Shown here: positions 1-7,184 of the stretch, piece by piece | Layout of the letters: the number at the start of each line of letters is the position of its first letter | Numbering within the stretch: position 1 is the stretch's first letter | Assembly: GCA_005772955.1 (NCBI GenBank) | Contig: SXID01000113.1 | Span: 1-45,504 of the forward strand | Source of the DNA: Planctomycetia bacterium | Lineage (GTDB): Bacteria; Planctomycetota; Planctomycetia; Gemmatales; Gemmataceae | Direction: 5' to 3' | Length of the DNA: 45,504 nucleotides | Notes under the pieces: generated by a model | What the model saw: only the letters and a program-made list of their open reading frames with translations | Told to the model about the DNA's origin: nothing | Databases searched by the model: none | Program-made: the position numbers and the translations under genes

Positions 1-376
1 GCGTGTGGCGTGGGGCGGGTGGTAGGTCGCGGTCGTGGCGGCTTTGCGACGCGGCCCGACGGCCAGACACCACTGCGGTTCTGCGAAGCCGCGCGGCGCA
101 AGCGAGAATCGCGTGTGCCGGAGTTCGTCGGGCCTCGTCGCAAAGCCTCCTCGACCACGACCTACGATACGACGATAGGCGTTCCGGTCGTTCGGCCGTG
201 TCGGGTGTGGTTAGCTCGCTGTTTTGCAGCAGGGCGATGTTGCGTTGCCTGAGCTTCTGCCAGCACGTGCGTCGCGAGGAAGGCTGTTCCAGCACCGCTT
301 TCGGTGCCGTGAGCCTTGCACGCCACAGGTTAAGAAGTAGCCACACCCGGCACGGTCGAACGGTCGGAACGCGAAT
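1..376. other. Gene-free left edge
   Basis: No reading frame here looks like a protein I recognise. The frames that stay open are arginine-rich and lack a signal peptide, domain or convincing ribosome binding site. A small hairpin lies at 292-307 (GCACCG, loop CTTT, CGGTGC), downstream of the kinase stop on the minus strand, and could help end that transcript. The left edge might hold the end of a gene that begins outside the window, but I cannot show it. Confidence 0.4.
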
Positions 377-2833
377 TCAGTTCTTCTTTGGGCCGCCCGG
401 ACCGTCTTTCTTCCCGCCTGGTCCGCTGTCTTTCTTCCCGCCCGGCCCAAATCCGCCGCCGAACGGTGGGCGACCAGCCGGTCCGCCGAATCCGCCGCCC
501 GGTCCGCCGGGGGGAAACCCGAAGCCGGGGAGGAGCTGCGCGACAGCCTTGTTCGCTTGCTCCACGGCGTAGTTGTCGTTCAGGGCCTTGCACACGGTTG
601 CCAAAGCTCCGTAAGTCATCGCCAAATACTCGTGAGCGGGCCGGGGCAGGCCATCCAGTTTCTCCCCGATTTTGACAAACGGGCGCAGTTCTTCGGCCGA
701 CTTCTCCAGCGTCTTGCGCGCGGTCCGGTAGTCGCCTCGCTCGGAGAGAACCCACGCGAGTCGGAGCCGGACCAGCGCGAGTTCGAGGTGCCCGTGCGGC
801 GGCCGTTGGCCCACGGGAACGGAGGCGAACGCGGTCGCCGCGTCGCCGTAGGCGGTTGCGGCACCGACGCGGTCTTTCGCTTGCTCGCGCAACCAGCCGA
901 GGCGGAACTGCACCGAGCCGCCGAGCCAGGTGTTGCCACGTGCGAGTTCGGCGGCGCGGCGGAAGGGAAGTTCGCGGTCCGCTGGGAATGCTTCCGGTGG
1001 CGCGGTCAGGTACGCGAGGACAAGTTCGGTCCGCATCTCGTTGTCGTTCGGGGTCGTCTCCACCAGCGGTCCGAGGAGCGCGACGGCGCGGTTGAACGCG
1101 GCGACCGCTTTTTCGGGTCGTTTGAGCCACACGTTTGCCTCGCACACGCGACGCGATGCCTTCGCCGCTTCAAACTGGACCTGCTGGTTCGGCGCGTTCT
1201 GCTCGGCAAACTTGTCGTAAAACGCGAGGACCGCTTCGAGGATCGCTGCCTTGCCCGAAGCGAGTTCGGTGCCCGGACCGGGTGGCGTGCCCACCGGATT
1301 GGGGCCGCCCGGCCCGCGCGGGGGCGTCGGCCCACCGAACCCCGGCTGCCCGCTCCCGCCAGCGACCTCGAACACCTCCTCGAACGTTTCCAGCGACAGT
1401 TTCAGGTTCGCCTCCAGCCGGCTCGACAGTTCGCGGGCCTCGTTCGTCGCGCGGTCCGCATCGGCCTTCGCCACCTCCGCGGCGCGTTTTGCGTTCTCGG
1501 CGTCCTTGCGCCGGTCCTCTTCACGCGCGAAACCCGCCTCGGCGTCCTTGCGCCGGTCCTCTTCACGCGCGAAACCCACCCACCCCGTGACCGCCGCGAG
1601 AACGAGAGCCGCGGCCGTGCTGAACGCGAGCGACGCGATCGCCGGGTTCCGCCGGCACGTGCGCCACGCCCGCGACAGCATTGTCGTACGCCGTGCCTTG
1701 ATGGGCCGGTCGTCGAGGAACGCTTCGAGGTCGTGGGCCAGGTCGTGCGCGCTCGCATACCGGGCCGACGGCTCGCGCGCCATCGCTTTCAGCACGATTG
1801 TTTCCAGATCGCGCGGGATGTTCGGGTTCAGCGCCCGCGGCGCGGGCGGGTCCGCGTCGGCCAGTTTCTTGATGAGCCTGGCCGGGCTGTCGGCACTGTA
1901 AGGTGGTTCGAGCGTGAGCAGTTCGTAGAGCGTCGCGCCGAGACCGTACACGTCCGATCGCGGGTCGGCGGTTCCCGTGAGGCACTCGGGCGGAAGGTAC
2001 TGGAGCGTGCCGAGGATGTCGCCGGTTGCCGTGAGACCTTCCGTGTTCATCATCTTCGCGAGGCCGAAGTCGGTGACCCAGACAATTTCGCCGTCGAGGA
2101 TGAGGTTGGCCGGTTTCACGTCGCGGTGAAGGACGCCTTGCTTGTGCGCGTACCGGATCGCGTCCGCGGCCTGAAGCCCGATCTCCGCGACGAACTGCCA
2201 GTTACCGAACTCCGGGCCCGTGAGTTCCGACTCGGCCGCTTCAAACGGCGGAGGCGTGTTCGCGGGCTTCGTGTCCGGGCGGAGCGCGAGCGTCTCGTCC
2301 TTCGCCTGATCACCCTTGCGCAGCCGCTTGCGCCACTGCCGCACGAGTGAGTGAAGCCCGATGCCGGGTATGAGTTGCATCACGTAGTACGGCAGCCCGT
2401 CCTGCTCGCCGACGCCGAACACCGGGACGATGTTGGTGTGGTGGAGTTTCGCAGCGGCCTGCGCTTCGCGCACGAACCGCTCGCGCTGGGTCGGGTCGAG
2501 TTGTGCATGGCGTGCAAGCACCTTGAGCGCAACGGGTCGGCCGAGCGATTCCTGCACCGCCTCGAAGACAACTCCCATTCCGCCGCGACCGAGTTCGCGC
2601 ACGATGCGAAAGTCGCCAAGCCGGTCCGGAAGCGATTTGTCCGCGGTAGCCGGCGCCCGGAACCGCTTGAGCAACTCCATCTGCGCGACAGCGGGCAGCA
2701 GTTCCTTGAGTTGCTCCGCGTGTTCGGGGTGCGCCGCGGCGTAGACGTTCACGGAGGGGTGCTCGCCGCGACGCAGCAGGTCGGCGAACTCTTCGGCCAG
2801 CACATCTACCGGGTCGCGGTCGTCGGAGTGCAT
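377..2833 (-). CDS. Membrane Ser/Thr protein kinase with C-terminal TPR-like region
   Basis: An 818-residue Hanks-type kinase. The glycine loop GRGGMG is near residue 82, the ATP lysine is K104 (VALKVL), the catalytic loop HRDVKPAN starts at 236, and DFG is at 255-257. A long charged insert (about 165-215) separates the lobes. One hydrophobic segment (about 398-420) should anchor it in the membrane, with the kinase in the cytoplasm. It is followed by a coiled-coil stretch that contains a 14-residue duplication, an alpha-helical TPR-like region, and a Gly/Pro/Lys-rich tail. The N-terminal 60 residues form a helical segment common before planctomycete kinases. I chose the ATG at 2833 because AGAAGG lies about 10 bases upstream; a longer frame from 2908 would translate part of an inverted repeat. 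It sits downstream of an ECF sigma gene on the same strand, which suggests the kinase controls that sigma factor. Substrate unknown. Confidence 0.93.
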   Translation of the reverse strand: MHSDDRDPVDVLAEEFADLLRRGEHPSVNVYAAAHPEHAEQLKELLPAVAQMELLKRFRAPATADKSLPDRLGDFRIVRELGRGGMGVVFEAVQESLGRPVALKVLARHAQLDPTQRERFVREAQAAAKLHHTNIVPVFGVGEQDGLPYYVMQLIPGIGLHSLVRQWRKRLRKGDQAKDETLALRPDTKPANTPPPFEAAESELTGPEFGNWQFVAEIGLQAADAIRYAHKQGVLHRDVKPANLILDGEIVWVTDFGLAKMMNTEGLTATGDILGTLQYLPPECLTGTADPRSDVYGLGATLYELLTLEPPYSADSPARLIKKLADADPPAPRALNPNIPRDLETIVLKAMAREPSARYASAHDLAHDLEAFLDDRPIKARRTTMLSRAWRTCRRNPAIASLAFSTAAALVLAAVTGWVGFAREEDRRKDAEAGFAREEDRRKDAENAKRAAEVAKADADRATNEARELSSRLEANLKLSLETFEEVFEVAGGSGQPGFGGPTPPRGPGGPNPVGTPPGPGTELASGKAAILEAVLAFYDKFAEQNAPNQQVQFEAAKASRRVCEANVWLKRPEKAVAAFNRAVALLGPLVETTPNDNEMRTELVLAYLTAPPEAFPADRELPFRRAAELARGNTWLGGSVQFRLGWLREQAKDRVGAATAYGDAATAFASVPVGQRPPHGHLELALVRLRLAWVLSERGDYRTARKTLEKSAEELRPFVKIGEKLDGLPRPAHEYLAMTYGALATVCKALNDNYAVEQANKAVAQLLPGFGFPPGGPGGGFGGPAGRPPFGGGFGPGGKKDSGPGGKKDGPGGPKKN
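1496..1579 (-). repeat. Tandem 42-bp duplication inside the kinase gene
   Basis: Two nearly identical 42-bp units (1496-1537 and 1538-1579) lie head to tail. They encode GFAREEDRRKDAEA followed by a near-identical copy, directly after the transmembrane segment. The duplication is in frame and lengthens the charged juxtamembrane helix by 14 residues (two heptads). The near identity at DNA level suggests a recent event. Confidence 0.9.
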
Positions 2834-2848
2834 GGAGGTTGCCTTCTC

Positions 2849-3029
2849 TTCACCCCGAAGGGGTGGGACAATGTAGCCTGGGGCAACGCCCCAAGTTCGC
2901 AGTATCACTGTTTTCCAGGCTGAAGGCCCGGGACAGCGAGCGTGTCGCAGACCTTCAGCCTGCCGATCCTTGTGGACCGCGTCCTGGGGCGTTGCCCCAG
3001 GCTACGTTATCCCACCCCTTTCGGGGTGA
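2849..3029. repeat. Large inverted repeat between sigma factor and kinase genes
   Basis: The left arm (2849-2893) and right arm (2984-3029) are about 45 bases each and complementary with only a few mismatches. Each arm carries the motif GCCTGGGGCAACGCCCCA and an outer TTCACCCCGAA end. A second, inner pair (CAGGCTGAAGG near 2916 and CCTTCAGCCTG near 2952) stacks within the loop. The whole region could fold into a long cruciform or RNA hairpin in the sigma-kinase intergenic space. A related element occurs at 38626-38793, so this is a dispersed family. It does not look like a simple rho-independent terminator because no U run follows. Confidence 0.85.
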
Positions 3030-3041
3030 AATCCGAGAAAG

Positions 3042-3671
3042 TCACCCACCAAACCCCGGGATCGTTTCGAGGATCTGCTTCAGGCGGGCCAGCGCCCGCA
3101 CGTAGCGCTTGCTCGCGGCGGCGGGTTGCACGCCCAACAGCGCCGCGGTTTCGGCGTTGCTCAGTTCCTCAAAGTGCCGCAGCGCGAGCACCTCGCGGTC
3201 GAGCGAGTCCATGCTGTTGAGCGCCTCTTCCAGACGAACGAACGATTCCGTGCGTGCCGCCGCGTGACTGGGGCTGCTGCCGGCGCCGAGCAGACATGCC
3301 GCGAGACACGCCGAGTCCGCAGTCGTCGCGCCGCGGTCAATCGAGACTTCTTGCCCCACATCTCGCTTCTGCGCGAGGTGTTCGCGGTGAACGTCCACGA
3401 GTCGCTGCCCGACAATCAGCCGCAGCCACCCGAAAAACGGTTGGTCTGGCTTCTCGAAGTAGTGCTCGATGCGCTTCAGCGCGTCGATGTACGCCTCTTG
3501 AAGCACGTCCGATGGCGACACGCGGCCCGCGAGTCGATGGTCGAGCCGGAGTTGCACCATACGGCGCAGTTTGTCGCGGTGCCGTGCGAAGAGTTCCGCC
3601 AGCGCCGGCTGGTCACCGGCCCGCACTCGCTCCAACAATTCCGCGATTTCTCGTTCCGCTTCGACGGCCAT
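3042..3671 (-). CDS. ECF-subfamily RNA polymerase sigma factor
   Basis: A 209-residue sigma-70 family protein of the extracytoplasmic-function type. The region-2 signature (SPSDVLQEAYIDALKRI and the following FFGWLRLIVGQRLVDVHR) lies at about 50-95. Region 4 with its helix-turn-helix (LSNAETAALLGVQPAAASKRYVRALARLK) lies at about 165-200. Regions 3 and 1 are absent, as expected for the subfamily. A start at 3671 is supported by GGGGAG about 6 bases upstream. No anti-sigma factor is adjacent; instead a membrane Ser/Thr kinase follows on the same strand after about 208 bases filled by an inverted repeat. In planctomycetes this ECF-kinase arrangement is common and is thought to replace anti-sigma control by phosphorylation; that link is inferred here. 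Confidence 0.92.
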   Translation of the reverse strand: MAVEAEREIAELLERVRAGDQPALAELFARHRDKLRRMVQLRLDHRLAGRVSPSDVLQEAYIDALKRIEHYFEKPDQPFFGWLRLIVGQRLVDVHREHLAQKRDVGQEVSIDRGATTADSACLAACLLGAGSSPSHAAARTESFVRLEEALNSMDSLDREVLALRHFEELSNAETAALLGVQPAAASKRYVRALARLKQILETIPGFGG

Positions 3672-3870
3672 CGTGCTCCCCGTATCCGTACCCTAAGAGG
3701 ATAAACGGAACGACACCGCCCACCGCGACCGCAGTGGATGAGTCATGAAAACCGTCTGAGCAGGGTCGCGGTTGCGGAAGGATACCGTTTCCCATTATGA
3801 CAGAGAACACGATGCGATGGGCGTTTGTTTCGCCCGTGTCGAACCTCTCCACATTGCGGAGGAACGCGAA

Positions 3871-4662
3871 ATGTTCTGGGTAACGAAGGTGCTAATCCCG
3901 GCGCTGCTCGTGCTGGGTGCGGGAACGGCGGTAGTGATGGCCGAAGCGGACGGCAACCAACCGCCGTTCGGGAGGTTCCAGCCCGGCAAGGGCGACGACA
4001 AGAAGCCGGAGGACAGGAAGAAGGACGACAAGAAGGTTGAAGAGAAGAAGGGTCAACCGGGCGACAGGAAGGGTCAACCGGGCAGCGAGAAGGGGCAGCC
4101 GGGTGACAAGAGAGGTCCGGGACCGAAGCCCGACGCGACGGTTGACGCGTGGGTCAAGACGCTGATCGAGAAAATCACTGACCCACACGACACGGTGCGA
4201 GAGAGCGCCCGCGGCGCGCTGGTGGGCGTTGGCCCGGCGGCACTGCCGGCGCTTCAGAGACTCGCCGAAGGTGACGACTCGGCGAAGGCGATCGCGGCCC
4301 GCAAACTGATCAACGCGATCACGCGCGGCGGTCCGCAGGGCGGTCCGGGTCAACCCGGTCAGCCGGGCGGCAACCGGCCAGGCGGTGGTGGCGGTCCCGG
4401 CGGACCGGGCATGGGTCCGATGGGTGGTCCGGGGTTCCCTGGGCCGGGCGGAATGGGTCCGATGGGTCCGGGTGGCGGGTTCCCTGGCGGTCAACCCGGC
4501 ATGAACCCAGGTGGCGGTGGTCGCGGCGGGTTCCCCGGCGGTCAACCGGGCATGAATCCGGGTGGCGGCGGGCGCGGCGGCTTCGGCGGCTTCGGTGGTT
4601 GGCGCGGCGGGCGCGAGGCGAGCGACATCGAGGTCGCACCAATGCCGCGCAACGCACGCTGA
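3871..4662 (+). CDS. Secreted collagen-like Gly/Pro-rich protein with a HEAT-like helical core
   Basis: A 263-residue protein of unknown function. It begins with a hydrophobic leader (MFWVTKVLIPALLVLGAGTA) that looks like a signal peptide. Next comes a Lys/Asp/Gly-rich segment with three GQPGD-type repeats (about 45-90), then a short alpha-helical segment (about 92-150) resembling one or two HEAT repeats. The final 110 residues are almost all Gly, Pro, Met, Asn and Arg, with a near-duplicated block GGFPGGQPGMNPGGGGRG. I chose the start at 3871 because GGAGG lies about 9 bases upstream; the frame is open for 33 more codons. It is divergent from the ECF sigma gene, about 200 bases away. The kinase encoded on the other side of that sigma gene also ends in a Gly/Pro/Lys-rich tail. 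Confidence 0.75.
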   Translation: MFWVTKVLIPALLVLGAGTAVVMAEADGNQPPFGRFQPGKGDDKKPEDRKKDDKKVEEKKGQPGDRKGQPGSEKGQPGDKRGPGPKPDATVDAWVKTLIEKITDPHDTVRESARGALVGVGPAALPALQRLAEGDDSAKAIAARKLINAITRGGPQGGPGQPGQPGGNRPGGGGGPGGPGMGPMGGPGFPGPGGMGPMGPGGGFPGGQPGMNPGGGGRGGFPGGQPGMNPGGGGRGGFGGFGGWRGGREASDIEVAPMPRNAR

Positions 4663-4687
4663 ATGTGCGTCTGGGTTGAGTGCAAAA

Positions 4688-4746
4688 AGCCGCTTGCGGC
4701 TTCGCGAGTCGCGCCGGTGGTGCCACTCGCGAAGCCGCAAGCGGCT
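4688..4746. terminator. Perfect 22-bp inverted repeat at convergent gene ends
   Basis: The arms 4688-4709 and 4725-4746 match perfectly over 22 bp with a 15-base loop. The element lies between two converging stop codons (4662 plus strand, 4749 minus strand), so it can act as a terminator for both. The right end reads GCGGCTCGTTA, close to the GACGAGCCG edge shared by other hairpins in this window. A short A run precedes the left arm. Confidence 0.75.
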
Positions 4747-4748
4747 CG

Positions 4749-7094
4749 TTACTTCGTCAACTCCTCAAACGTCTTGTTCAGGATGGGGTACTTCTTCCAG
4801 TCCTTGTAGTCGAAGTGCCACCACTCCTCTTCGTACACGCTGAAGCCTTCCGCCTGCATCGCGGAGCGGAGCAGGTCGCGGTGCCAGCGCTGACGCGACG
4901 TGCCGCCCATGTAGTCCGGGAACGAGCGGTCGGAGAACTCGTCGTAGCCGCTCACCGTCTCGATGACCTTGCCGGTCTTCAGGTCGTACAGCGTGAGATC
5001 GACCGCACACCCGCGATTGTGACGCGATCCCTTCGACGGGTCCGCGACGAAGTTGTGGAACTTGTCCGGGGTCGCGTCCCAGAACATCTTCGTGACGTGC
5101 CACGGTCGGTACGCGTCGAACACAAGTAAGCCGCAGCCTTGCGCCTTCAGGTTCTTGTGAACGCGCGCAAGTGCTTCGGCCGCAGGGCGCTGCATGTACG
5201 CCTTCGCGCTCGTGTAGAACGGCGTGTCGAGGAAGTTGTTGCGTGTCGCATAACGAATGTCGAACTTCACGCCGTCGATGGTCGCGAGATCGACCAGGTC
5301 CGGCTTCAGGAACTCGCCTTTCTCTTCCGGCGGCCTCGCGGCCAGCGCACCTTTGCGAATCTCTTCGATGGCCTTCACCGGCTTGATCTTGAACGTCTCG
5401 CCATTCTCGCCGTCGATCTTGCGGCGATCCATCGGCACGCTCGCGGCCACCACTTTGGTAGCGCGCCCGGTCTTGTCGCGTGTGAATACCAGCTTCTCGC
5501 CGTGGTACATTCCGCCGTTCTTCGGGAACGCGAACACGTTCTCGCTTTCCTCCGTGAGTACGTCGATCTCGGTGTGTTCGATGAGCGCGTGCAGCTTGCC
5601 GTTGCGCTCGTAGACGATGAGCGGCAGGTGTTCGTAGCCGTACTCACCGATCAGCCCCTTGTACTTCGCGGGCGCGTCGGCCGGCGGCGTGAGCGACGGC
5701 TTTTCCTTCGTCTGGACGAAACATGCCACGACGATATCGTTGCCGTCTCGCACAAATCCGCTGCCCGTCGCCAAAGCGTCGTCGAGAACGTAGAGGGTGC
5801 CCTGCTTGCGGACACGCACGCGGTCGAGGCGATCCGACGACTCGAAGTACATGTTGCCGAAGCTTTCGGTAATCTCAATGGTCGCGCTGCCCCGATAGCG
5901 CCCGGTGAGCGCGCGAATCGCGTCCGCTGTCAGCGGTTCGGTCGTCTCGATCGTCGGCAGTGGCTTGCCGGCTTTGGCCGCCAGCATCTGCCGCAGCGCG
6001 TCGTTCGCGATGCGCCCGGTGACCGCGTTCGACACGTCGCGTGACGACACCACGATCACGCCGAGCTTCTCGCCCGGCAGCGCGACGAAGCTGGTCGCGA
6101 ACCCGTAGATCGCGCCGCCGTGCCCGACGCGCTGCTTGCCGTCCATCTCGCCCACGGAGAAGCCGAGGCCGAACCCGCTCCTCTCACCCTTCTTCGCGAA
6201 CTGCGGCTTGAACATCTCCGCGAGCGTGTCGGCCTTCAGGAACTGCTCGTCGCCGATCTTGCCGCCCGCGAACAGACACGACTGGAACTTCGCGAGGTCG
6301 AGTACCGTCGAGTACATGCAACCGGGCGGGGCCATTCCTAACTCGAACGTCGGGGCCGGGAACTCCTTGCCGTGATACGTCCACATCACCGCGTCCGCGA
6401 GCCGCTTCTTCACTTCGGGTGTCGGCACGAACGAACTCGACTTCATGCCGAGCGCGTCAACGACACGACGCTGAACGTACTTCTCGAACTTCTCCTTCTG
6501 CGAGACTTCGAGGGCGTACCCAACAACGCCGATCGCGGCGTTGGAATACTTGATGCGCGACTCCGGCGGGTAGATGAGACCGATCCCGTTCAGGCTCTCG
6601 ATGCTCTTCGCGAGCGTCGGTTCGGTCGGGTCGAAGTAGTTGCCGACCGGTGGCTCGCGGATCAGCCCGGAGCGGTGCGCCATCAGCATCCGCAGCGTGA
6701 TCGGTTTCTCGCCCTCCTTGTACACCGGCTTGAAGTCGGGAAGGTACTTCGCGACCGGCGCGTCGATGTCGATCTTTCCTTTCTCGACCAACTGCATGAT
6801 CGCGACATCGGTGAACAGCTTCGACACGGACCCGACACGGTACACGGTCTCGGCGGTCGCGGGGATCTTCCGGTCGCGGTCCTGGAAGCCGTAGCCTGCC
6901 GCCCACACCACTTTCTGATCGTCCACGAGTGCGATTGAAAGGGCGGGCAGTTTCTTGTCGTCCACTTCGTGTTTGATGAGCTTCTCAAGTTCCGCGACCG
7001 CGGCCTTGTACGGCTCCGCGGCCGGAACCGTTGGCTGCGCGAACACCGGTGCGCCGATGAGGAAGAACGTGACGGCAACCACAAAGTAGCGCAT
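4749..7094 (-). CDS. Secreted serine beta-lactamase-like hydrolase fused to VanX-type D-Ala-D-Ala dipeptidase
   Basis: A 781-residue two-enzyme protein with a signal peptide (residues 1-19, cleavage near VFA-Q). The first half is a class C beta-lactamase/penicillin-binding-protein fold: S89-x-x-K92 (SVSK), Y183-S-N185, and HGG at 325-327 in place of KTG. A linker domain (about 390-575) follows, resembling C-terminal domains found after such hydrolases. The last 190 residues are a peptidase M15D (VanX/DdpX) domain: the zinc ligands are probably H692 and D699 in SRHNRGCAVD and H760 in EEWWHFD, with E757 as catalytic base. Both parts act on D-Ala-containing peptides in known families, so a role in envelope peptide recycling or attack on foreign peptidoglycan is plausible. 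It is divergent from the PSD1 gene with only 90 bases between them. No vanHA genes are nearby, so I do not infer glycopeptide resistance. Confidence 0.9.
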   Translation of the reverse strand: MRYFVVAVTFFLIGAPVFAQPTVPAAEPYKAAVAELEKLIKHEVDDKKLPALSIALVDDQKVVWAAGYGFQDRDRKIPATAETVYRVGSVSKLFTDVAIMQLVEKGKIDIDAPVAKYLPDFKPVYKEGEKPITLRMLMAHRSGLIREPPVGNYFDPTEPTLAKSIESLNGIGLIYPPESRIKYSNAAIGVVGYALEVSQKEKFEKYVQRRVVDALGMKSSSFVPTPEVKKRLADAVMWTYHGKEFPAPTFELGMAPPGCMYSTVLDLAKFQSCLFAGGKIGDEQFLKADTLAEMFKPQFAKKGERSGFGLGFSVGEMDGKQRVGHGGAIYGFATSFVALPGEKLGVIVVSSRDVSNAVTGRIANDALRQMLAAKAGKPLPTIETTEPLTADAIRALTGRYRGSATIEITESFGNMYFESSDRLDRVRVRKQGTLYVLDDALATGSGFVRDGNDIVVACFVQTKEKPSLTPPADAPAKYKGLIGEYGYEHLPLIVYERNGKLHALIEHTEIDVLTEESENVFAFPKNGGMYHGEKLVFTRDKTGRATKVVAASVPMDRRKIDGENGETFKIKPVKAIEEIRKGALAARPPEEKGEFLKPDLVDLATIDGVKFDIRYATRNNFLDTPFYTSAKAYMQRPAAEALARVHKNLKAQGCGLLVFDAYRPWHVTKMFWDATPDKFHNFVADPSKGSRHNRGCAVDLTLYDLKTGKVIETVSGYDEFSDRSFPDYMGGTSRQRWHRDLLRSAMQAEGFSVYEEEWWHFDYKDWKKYPILNKTFEELTK

Positions 7095-7139
7095 GGCTTA
7101 TCCTCAGAACAAGTCTCGCGTCTGGGCGTCTCGCCTCGA

Positions 7140-7145
7140 TATAAT
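7140..7145 (+). promoter_or_regulatory. Possible -10 box upstream of the PSD1 gene
   Basis: TATAAT stands 40 bases before the ATG of the plus-strand gene, in the 90-base gap between two divergent genes. No good -35 box stands at the usual distance, so this is only a candidate. Confidence 0.35.
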
Positions 7146-7184
7146 ACCCACCTCACCGAACCACTCCCACCCAAGACGTAACCC

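Noticed and set aside
557-2350. A 597-residue open frame on the plus strand, opposite the kinase gene
   Set aside because: It is arginine-rich, has no domain or leader, and mirrors the codon pattern of the kinase. High third-position GC produces such antisense frames.
2834-2908. A longer N-terminus for the kinase starting at 2908
   Set aside because: The extra codons translate one arm of the inverted repeat, and a good ribosome binding site precedes the ATG at 2833.
3672-3870. An autoregulated ECF-type promoter between the sigma gene and the divergent collagen-like gene
   Set aside because: Short GGAAAC-like words occur, but no repeated -35/-10 pair shared with another gene in the window could be found.
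4749-7094. A vancomycin-resistance role for the VanX-type domain
   Set aside because: vanH, vanA and the regulators are absent, and the enzyme is exported and fused to another hydrolase. Gram-negative-type envelopes also do not need this route.
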